Assembly (NCBI GenBank): GCA_900101355.1
Contig: FMUV01000023.1
Coordinates: 1 to 37,506, forward strand
Source of the DNA: Ruminococcus sp. YE282
GTDB taxonomy: Bacteria > Bacillota > Clostridia > Oscillospirales > Acutalibacteraceae
DNA: 37,506 nucleotides
Reading direction: 5' to 3'
This document shows positions 32,057 through 37,506 of this stretch, one piece after another. Position 1 is the first letter of the stretch; every line of letters starts with the position of its first letter. The position numbers and the translations under genes are program-made. The notes beneath the pieces are model-generated. The model was given only the letters and a program-made list of their open reading frames with translations, did no database searches and had not been told where the DNA came from.

Positions 32057-33805
32057 ATGATAAAGGCTAACGAGTACCGCACTGTAACCTGCGGTGAATT
32101 GAGAGAAGAAAATATCGGACAGGAAGTTAGAGTTGCCGGCTGGGTGGAAAATATTCGTGACCACGGCGGTGTAATGTTCCTGGATATCCGTGACCAATAC
32201 GGCGTGCTTCAGGTTGTTGTTCACAATGATGAGCTTTTGAAGCATATCAACAAAGAGTGTTCGGTTACGCTGAGCGGCAAGGTTGTAAAGCGTGACGAAG
32301 ATACTATAAACAAAAAGATTGCAACCGGATTTGTTGAAGTTCATACCGAGGACATCAGGGTATTGGGCAAATGCAAAAATGCGCTTCCGTTTGAGGTTGC
32401 AACCTCAACAAACACTTCCGAAGAAGTAAGACTTAAATACCGTTTTCTCGATTTGAGAAATCCTAAGGTTCACAATAATATTCTTTTGCGCTCACAGATA
32501 ATTACTTTCCTGCGTGCAAAGATGAACGAAATGGGTTTTGCAGAAATTCAGACCCCGATTCTTTCAACTTCAAGCCCCGAGGGCGCACGTGACTATCTGA
32601 TTCCGAGCCGTAAGCACAAGGGCAAGTTCTATGCTCTGCCACAGGCTCCGCAGATTTTCAAACAGTTGCTGATGGTTTCGGGATTTGACAAATATTTTCA
32701 GATTGCACCTTGCTTCCGTGACGAGGACGCACGTGCCGACCGTTCACCGGGCGAGTTTTATCAGCTTGACTTTGAAATGGCGTTTGCAACTCAGGAAGAT
32801 GTCTTTGACGTTGCGGAAGAAGTTCTTTATGAAACATTCAAAAAATTCTCGGATAAAGAGGTTTCAAAGCCTCCGTTTGTTCGTATTCCTTATGCCGAAA
32901 GTATGCTGAAATACGGCACAGATAAGCCTGACCTGCGTAATCCGCTTGTCATTGTTGAAATCAGCGATATGTTTGAAGAGACAGATTTTGCGCCGTTCCG
33001 CAAAAAGACAGTCCGTTCAATTAACGTTCCGAATGCCGCTTCTCAGAGCAAAAAGTGGTTTAAGAGAATGGAAGAGTTTGCTCTTTCAATCGGTATGAAG
33101 GGCTTGGGCTATGTAAAGGTAAAGGATGACCTGACCTTTGACGGCCCGATTGACAAGTTCCTCAAAGAGGGCGACCGTGAAGAGCTTATCAGCCGCAACG
33201 GTTCAAAGGCTGGCGACGTTATTTACTTTATCGCTGACACAGCTCAGGAAGCTCCGAAGCTTGCAGGTCAGATAAGAACAGAGGTTGCAAAGCGCCTTGA
33301 TTTAATTGATACAAGCAAATTTGAGCTTTGCTTTATCGTTGATTTCCCAATGTATGAGCGTGATGAGGAAACCAACCAGATTATATTCACTCACAATCCG
33401 TTCTCAATGCCTCAGGGCGGTCTTGACAGTCTGCTCAATAAAGACCCGGAAGAAATTCTTGCTTATCAGTACGATATAGTATGCAACGGCGTAGAGCTTT
33501 CGTCAGGTGCTGTTCGTAACCACGACATTGAGATTATGAAAAAGGCATTTGAGATTGCAGGTTACAGCGAAGAAGACCTCAAGGCTAAGTTCTCGGCACT
33601 TTATAATGCATTCCAGTTCGGTGCACCGCCGCACGCAGGTATGGCTCCGGGCGTTGACAGAATGATTATGTTGCTTACAGAAGAAGAAAATATTCGTGAG
33701 GTAATTGCATTCCCAATGAACTCCAATGCACAGGATTTGCTTCTTGGTTCACCGGGAGAGGTAACAGAGCAGCAGCTTCGTGAGGTTCATATTAAATTAA
33801 GATAA
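32057..33805 (+). CDS. aspS: Aspartyl-tRNA synthetase, probably non-discriminating
   Basis: The 582-residue bacterial-type class IIb AspRS has an N-terminal OB fold (GWVENIRDHGGVMFLDIRDQ), catalytic motif 2 in FRDEDARADRSPGEFYQLDFE, a GAD insertion domain in the middle and motif 3 in GMAPGVDRMIML. The anticodon-binding domain has His36 in RDHGG; in studied bacterial AspRSs His at this place goes with relaxed recognition of tRNA(Asn), and discriminating enzymes such as that of E. coli have Leu. With gatCAB directly downstream, this suggests the indirect Asn-tRNA route. The start is ATG 32057, 9 nt after AAAGGA; a TTG at 32039 is in frame but lies before the ribosome site. Confidence 0.93.
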   Translation: MIKANEYRTVTCGELREENIGQEVRVAGWVENIRDHGGVMFLDIRDQYGVLQVVVHNDELLKHINKECSVTLSGKVVKRDEDTINKKIATGFVEVHTEDIRVLGKCKNALPFEVATSTNTSEEVRLKYRFLDLRNPKVHNNILLRSQIITFLRAKMNEMGFAEIQTPILSTSSPEGARDYLIPSRKHKGKFYALPQAPQIFKQLLMVSGFDKYFQIAPCFRDEDARADRSPGEFYQLDFEMAFATQEDVFDVAEEVLYETFKKFSDKEVSKPPFVRIPYAESMLKYGTDKPDLRNPLVIVEISDMFEETDFAPFRKKTVRSINVPNAASQSKKWFKRMEEFALSIGMKGLGYVKVKDDLTFDGPIDKFLKEGDREELISRNGSKAGDVIYFIADTAQEAPKLAGQIRTEVAKRLDLIDTSKFELCFIVDFPMYERDEETNQIIFTHNPFSMPQGGLDSLLNKDPEEILAYQYDIVCNGVELSSGAVRNHDIEIMKKAFEIAGYSEEDLKAKFSALYNAFQFGAPPHAGMAPGVDRMIMLLTEEENIREVIAFPMNSNAQDLLLGSPGEVTEQQLREVHIKLR

Positions 33806-33830
33806 TCTATTGCAGATGTTCCCGAATCTA

Positions 33831-33937
33831 AGACGATGGGGATATATCAGAATTTCAGTGGAATATTATCTACCGAAAATGCTCCTTTGCTTGTAATTAA
33901 CCGCAGGCAAAGCAGAGCGCTGCTTTAATTTAAAACT
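33831..33937 (+). repeat. Intergenic element copy B (between aspS and gatC)
   Basis: This is the second copy of the element at 31130-31237: AGACGATGGG, the exact 15-mer ATCAGAATTTCAGTG (33846-33860), then GCAAAGCAGAG and TTTAAAAC. Its hairpin is shifted to AAAGCAG (33909-33915) with CTGCTTT (33920-33926), so base pairing is kept while sequence differs. It fills the 183-bp gap between aspS and gatC. It could combine aspS termination with a leader for gatC. Confidence 0.6.
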
Positions 33938-33988
33938 TACAGGGGCGGTTTTGCTGCCTCAATATCCCGATTTTAAAGGATGGTTTTT

Positions 33989-34267
33989 ATGGTAACAAGA
34001 GAAGATGTTGAAAACATTGCGTTGCTTTCAAAGCTGTTCGTTCCCGAGGAGGAGCTTGACAGTCTAACAAAGTCAATGCAGGAAATAATTGATTTTGCCG
34101 ACGCTATTAACAATGCGCCGTCGGAGGGTGAAGCGTTTGATAATATCAATAATCTTTCAAACGTTTTTCGTGAGGATGAAGTAATTCCTTCGTACAGCAG
34201 CGAGGAGATTCTTAAAAATGCTCCCGAGCAGGCGGAAAATCATTTCCTTGTCAGAAACAGAGAATAA
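33989..34267 (+). CDS. gatC: Asp/Glu-tRNA amidotransferase subunit C
   Basis: The 92-residue GatC starts VTREDVENIALLSKLFVPEEE and ends NAPEQAENHFLVRNRE, the latter being the conserved tail that wraps around GatA. It stabilises the GatA-GatB interface. ATG 33989 lies 8 nt after AAAGGA; the ATG at 33980 overlaps the ribosome site itself. It is the first gene of gatCAB, 12 nt before gatA. Confidence 0.93.
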   Translation: MVTREDVENIALLSKLFVPEEELDSLTKSMQEIIDFADAINNAPSEGEAFDNINNLSNVFREDEVIPSYSSEEILKNAPEQAENHFLVRNRE

Positions 34268-34279
34268 GGCGGTGTAGTT

Positions 34280-35737
34280 ATGGGTAAAATTGCAAAAATT
34301 CACGAGATGCTAAAGTCGAAGCAATGTTCCTGCACCGAGCTTACTAAGAGCTATCTTGATGAAATCGAAAAATCTAACGGAGAGCTTAACGCATATGTCA
34401 ACATTACGGGCGATGAAGCGTTAAAAGCCGCAAAGACCGTTGATGAAAAAATAGCAAAGGGTGAAGAAATCGGGTTGCTTGAGGGCGTTCCGATGACCTT
34501 AAAGGACAACCTTTCAACCAAAGGGATTGAAACCACCTGTTGTTCAAAAATACTTACAGGATACAAACCTATTTATAACGCAACGGTTTGGGATATACTT
34601 CAGAATCAGAATGCCGTTATGTTGGGCAAAACAAATATGGACGAGTTTGCAATGGGTTCGTCCTGTGAAACATCATATTTTGGCGGCGCAGCCAATCCGT
34701 TTAATACAAACCACGTTGCAGGCGGTTCGTCGGGCGGTGTTGCAAGCGCTGTCGGTGCTAATATTGCGGCATACGGACTCGGCTCCGATACCGGCGGTTC
34801 AATTCGTCAGCCTGCTTCTTTTTGCGGCATTGTCGGATTAAAGCCAACCTATGGCTCGGTATCCCGTTACGGTCTTATCGCTTACGCAAGCTCACTTGAC
34901 CAGATTGGACCTATCACTACAAGTGTGGAAGATGCATCAATTGTTTTTGACGCTATTTCTCAGTATGACGATAAGGACTCAACTTCAAAGGGCAACGTTG
35001 GCGGAGAGACCTATTCAAAACTTAACAATGACATAAAGGGAATGAAAATCGGCATAGCAAGGGAATACCTTGACGGCGTTCGTGATGACGTAAAAGAGGC
35101 TATTCTCAAAGCCGCCGAGGTTTATAAATCTCTTGGTGCGGAAATTGTTTATTTTGATTTGCCCGCACTCAAGTTTGCACTCCCGGTTTATTATATTATT
35201 GCCTGTGCCGAGGCTTCTTCAAACCTTGGCAGGTACGACGGTATTCGTTACGGATACAAAACAGAACACTACAACGGCACCCATGATATGATTTGCCGCA
35301 CACGTTCGGAGGGATTCGGCGAAGAAGTAAAACGCAGAATTTTGCTTGGAACATATGTGCTTTCGGCAGGCTATTATGACGCTTACTATAAAAAAGCCCA
35401 GAACCTGCGCGGAACTATCGTGAAGTCGTTTAATAATGCTTTTGAAAATTGCGATGTTATCCTTGCTCCGACAGTTCCTATGACGGCGTTTGAAAAGGGA
35501 CACGCAACTTCTGACCCGATTGAAACTTATCTTACCGATATTTGCACGGTTCCTGTAAATATTGCAGGTTTGCCGGGCGTGTCAATTCCATGCGGATTTA
35601 ACGCAAAGGGAATGCCGATTGGTATGCAGCTTATCGGCAAGAGCTTCGGCGAGGCTCAGATATTGAATGCTGCCTATAAATATCAACAGGCGGCAGGCGA
35701 AAACTTTAAGGAAACAAAGTGGGGTGTAAAACTGTGA
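34280..35737 (+). CDS. gatA: Asp/Glu-tRNA amidotransferase subunit A (glutaminase)
   Basis: The 485-residue amidase-signature enzyme releases ammonia from glutamine for transfer to aminoacyl-tRNA. The Ser-cisSer-Lys triad is visible: K75 in TLKDNLS, S150 in GGSSGG and S174 in SDTGGSIRQPAS, with the spacings seen in known GatA. MTAFEKGH and CGFNAKGMPIGMQLIG follow the family. The stop overlaps the gatB start (GTGA, 35734-35737), indicating coupled translation and balanced subunits. Confidence 0.96.
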   Translation: MGKIAKIHEMLKSKQCSCTELTKSYLDEIEKSNGELNAYVNITGDEALKAAKTVDEKIAKGEEIGLLEGVPMTLKDNLSTKGIETTCCSKILTGYKPIYNATVWDILQNQNAVMLGKTNMDEFAMGSSCETSYFGGAANPFNTNHVAGGSSGGVASAVGANIAAYGLGSDTGGSIRQPASFCGIVGLKPTYGSVSRYGLIAYASSLDQIGPITTSVEDASIVFDAISQYDDKDSTSKGNVGGETYSKLNNDIKGMKIGIAREYLDGVRDDVKEAILKAAEVYKSLGAEIVYFDLPALKFALPVYYIIACAEASSNLGRYDGIRYGYKTEHYNGTHDMICRTRSEGFGEEVKRRILLGTYVLSAGYYDAYYKKAQNLRGTIVKSFNNAFENCDVILAPTVPMTAFEKGHATSDPIETYLTDICTVPVNIAGLPGVSIPCGFNAKGMPIGMQLIGKSFGEAQILNAAYKYQQAAGENFKETKWGVKL

Positions 35738-37146
35738 AATACGAATTAGTTTCGGGTTTTGAAACCCACATTGAGCTTGCAACAAAAACAAAAATATTCT
35801 GCGGCTGCACCACCGAATTTGGCGGCGAGCCAAACACTCATTGCTGTCCTGTTTGTATCGGACTTCCGGGAACTTTGCCAAAACTTAACAGGGAAGTAGT
35901 TCGCTATGCGATACTCGCAGGTCTTGCGGTTCACGGTGAGGTTGCCGAGGTTGCAAAGATGGACAGAAAGAATTATTGCTATCCTGACCTTTCAAAGGCA
36001 TATCAGATAAGCCAGCTTTATGCTCCGTTGATTATCGGCGGATATGTTGAATTGTCAAACGGCAGAAAGATTCGCCTGCACCATATTCATATTGAGGAAG
36101 ACGCAGGAAAACTTATTCACCAGCATGGCGATACCTATGTTGACTATAACCGCGGCGGAGTTCCTCTGATTGAAATTGTTTCCGAGCCTGACATTCGCTC
36201 AATTGACGAAGCGAGAGAGTATGTTGAGAAGCTCCAGCAGGTTATGCGTTATATCGGAATTTCCGACTGCAAAATGCAGGAGGGTTCAATGCGCTGTGAC
36301 GTTAATATTTCTGTTCGACCTGAAGGTTCCGAAGAATTTGGCACACGAACAGAGATTAAGAATATGAACTCAATTAACAACATAGCAAAGGCTATGGAGT
36401 ATGAATATGAGCGACAGGTTGACTTGATTGAGAGCGGCGGAAAGGTAGTTCAGGAGACTTTGCGCTATGATGACGCAACCGGAACAACTTCTTCAATGCG
36501 AAGCAAAGAAGACGCTCACGATTACCGTTACTTCCGTGACCCTGACCTTGTTACAATAAATGTAAGCAGGGAAGAGGTGGAAGAACTCAGAGCAAAATTG
36601 CCCGAGCTTCCGACAGAAAAGTGCAAAAGATATGTTGAACAGCTTTCATTGCCTGAAAAGGACGCACAGCTTCTTACAAAGTATCGCAGAATCAGCGAGT
36701 ATTTTGATGAAGCGTGTGACGGCGTAAAATCGCCGAAAACCGTTGCAAACTTTATTATAGGACAGATTTTCCGCAGAACCGAAACCGAAAGCGATAAAGA
36801 AGTGTTTGATGTTGCGGTAACGCCAAAACAGCTTAACGAGCTTGTAAAGCTACTTGACAGCGGAAAGATACGCAACAACCTTGCAAAGGCTACGCTTGAA
36901 AAAATGCTTGACACAGGCAAGGGTGCGCTTGAATTTATCAGCGAAGACGATATGGGCGGCATTGACGAAAACGCTTTGCTTGAGCTCTGCAAGAATGCGG
37001 TAGAGAGCAACCCTAAGGCTGTTGACGACTTTAAAAGCGGCAAGGAAAAGGCGATTAAGGCACTTGTCGGCAATGTTATGAAGAACAGCAGAGGCAAGGC
37101 TGACGCAGCAGCTGCCGAGGCTAAAATCAAAGAACTTATCGGCTAA
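35734..37146 (+). CDS. gatB: Asp/Glu-tRNA amidotransferase subunit B
   Basis: The 470-residue GatB carries the kinase that activates the tRNA-bound Asp/Glu and the tRNA-binding tail. GFETHIEL opens the cradle domain, and CGCTTEFGGEPNTHCCPVC is the Cys4 zinc motif. KMQEGSMRCDVNISVRP and GTRTEIKNMNS are catalytic-region signatures. The C-terminal YqeY-like helical domain (about residues 325-470) is complete. The start is GTG 35734, overlapping the gatA stop; an in-frame GTG at 35719 would lie inside gatA. With a GlnRS gene in the same window, AspAdT activity is the more likely role. Confidence 0.95.
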   Translation: MKYELVSGFETHIELATKTKIFCGCTTEFGGEPNTHCCPVCIGLPGTLPKLNREVVRYAILAGLAVHGEVAEVAKMDRKNYCYPDLSKAYQISQLYAPLIIGGYVELSNGRKIRLHHIHIEEDAGKLIHQHGDTYVDYNRGGVPLIEIVSEPDIRSIDEAREYVEKLQQVMRYIGISDCKMQEGSMRCDVNISVRPEGSEEFGTRTEIKNMNSINNIAKAMEYEYERQVDLIESGGKVVQETLRYDDATGTTSSMRSKEDAHDYRYFRDPDLVTINVSREEVEELRAKLPELPTEKCKRYVEQLSLPEKDAQLLTKYRRISEYFDEACDGVKSPKTVANFIIGQIFRRTETESDKEVFDVAVTPKQLNELVKLLDSGKIRNNLAKATLEKMLDTGKGALEFISEDDMGGIDENALLELCKNAVESNPKAVDDFKSGKEKAIKALVGNVMKNSRGKADAAAAEAKIKELIG

Positions 37147-37185
37147 AACTATTGCTAAAAATCAAACAGGGACTGATTTGCACAG

Positions 37186-37202
37186 GTCCGTAAAAAACGG
37201 AC
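37186..37202 (+). terminator. Short hairpin after gatB, weak terminator candidate
   Basis: GTCCGT (37186-37191) pairs with ACGGAC (37197-37202) around five A. No real T tract follows, so termination efficiency is doubtful. It could also lie in the left end of the IS-like element. Confidence 0.35.
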
Positions 37203-37217
37203 AATAGAAAAAACAGA

Positions 37218-37254
37218 CCCCCTATGGTAGAATAAAATAAACTACCATAGGGGG
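37218..37254 (+). promoter_or_regulatory. 13-bp inverted repeat occluding the ribosome site of the transposase-like gene
   Basis: CCCCCTATGGTAG (37218-37230) is the exact inverse of CTACCATAGGGGG (37242-37254), with an 11-nt A/T loop. The right arm contains the purine-rich AGGGGG that would be the ribosome site of the gene starting at 37262. Transcripts entering from outside would therefore hide the site in a hairpin, a known way for IS elements to limit transposase translation. Confidence 0.6.
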
Positions 37255-37261
37255 ATTTTGT

Positions 37262-37506
37262 ATGCCAAGAGAATATCGACATATACAACAATATGAAAAA
37301 GAAATAATAGAGCTTTGGGAACAAGGAAAGACATTAAGAGAAATTGCAGAAAAATTTGGATTTAGCAAAAATCAAGTACAGGAATTTAAAACAAGATATA
37401 ACCGTAAGCAAAGGAAACTTGCATCGGGTATAGTAATTAAACCCAAAGGTAGACCACGAAAAGATGGAACTTCTCTACCGCCATCAATACAACAATTAAG
37501 CAAGTT
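37262..37506 (+). CDS. IS3-like transposase OrfA / helix-turn-helix protein, cut by window end
   Basis: The 81 visible residues begin MPREYRHIQQYEKEIIELWE. A helix-turn-helix follows (GKTLREIAEKFGFSKNQVQE), then a basic stretch (KTRYNRKQRKLA). GRPRKDG is also seen. This matches the first ORF of IS3-type elements common in Clostridia, whose second ORF (DDE integrase) would lie beyond the window. The right end of the gene is not seen, so intactness is unknown. A stand-alone HTH regulator is a less likely alternative. Confidence 0.7.
   Translation, partial: MPREYRHIQQYEKEIIELWEQGKTLREIAEKFGFSKNQVQEFKTRYNRKQRKLASGIVIKPKGRPRKDGTSLPPSIQQLSK

Noticed and set aside
36528..37130. 200-residue Ser-rich minus-strand frame opposite gatB
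   Set aside because: The low-complexity Ser/Leu composition is the complement of acidic and lysine codons in gatB's C-terminal domain.
1..37506. CRISPR arrays, rRNA genes or tRNA genes
   Set aside because: No regularly spaced direct repeats of CRISPR size, no rRNA motifs and no cloverleaf-like segments were seen. Small tRNA-like folds cannot be fully excluded without a covariance search.

Overview
The window looks like a chromosomal segment of an anaerobic Bacillota bacterium of class Clostridia, probably a gut Oscillospirales/Ruminococcaceae-type organism (inference). The grounds are the low-to-moderate GC content, strong AGGAGG-type ribosome binding sites, TTGACA/TATAAT promoters, the rpmG-secE-nusG-rplKAJL order, an L10 leader, PduL used as a stand-alone phosphotransacylase, gatCAB beside aspS, and many 4Fe-4S proteins. 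Both ends are bounded by transposon sequence: nested ISL3-family remnants at 1-453 and the start of an IS3-like element at 37262-37506.

Region 1 (about 490-13080, all + strand) is a pyrimidine catabolic island. A short unit (class III aminotransferase, iron-dependent alcohol dehydrogenase) has its own promoter, an upstream palindrome and a leader hairpin, and ends at an intrinsic terminator. It is followed by a long run: ABC ATPase, two permeases, an NMT1-like binding lipoprotein, dihydropyrimidinase, a PreA-type dihydropyrimidine dehydrogenase, an M20 N-carbamoyl-beta-alanine amidohydrolase, a cytidylate-kinase-like protein and a PucR regulator. Together they can be read as: import a pyrimidine or related compound, reduce it, open the ring, release CO2 and NH3, transaminate beta-alanine and reduce malonate semialdehyde to 3-hydroxypropionate. 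Two oddities stand out. The binding protein is circularly permuted relative to its family. PreA carries an extra PreT/GltD-like N-terminal Fe-S domain, while no PreT flavoprotein is present.

Region 2 (13132-19624) holds a Crp/Fnr regulator divergent from a 4Fe-4S protein gene. A perfect 14-bp palindrome sits at about -41.5 of that promoter. A DUF1858 protein, a bicupin, an SDR oxidoreductase and a large YfhO-family membrane protein follow.

Region 3 (19625-23492) is the rpmG-secE-nusG-rplK-rplA-rplJ-rplL cluster, with a structured 5' leader, two possible L1 sites, an L10 leader with its attenuator, and a terminal hairpin.

Region 4 (23600-30400) holds two tandem paralogous small secreted proteins sharing the C-terminus GRGYWLSA (one interrupted by a single TAG), the gltX-glnS operon, a small exported protein, an unknown helical protein and an esterase.

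Region 5 (30374-37506) has pduL, a family 4-like uracil-DNA glycosylase, aspS and gatCAB. The AspRS has the His typical of non-discriminating enzymes, and GlnRS is encoded nearby, so GatCAB here probably makes Asn-tRNA(Asn). Two diverged copies of an intergenic element of about 110 bp precede the glycosylase gene and gatC. I saw no rRNA, tRNA or CRISPR array.
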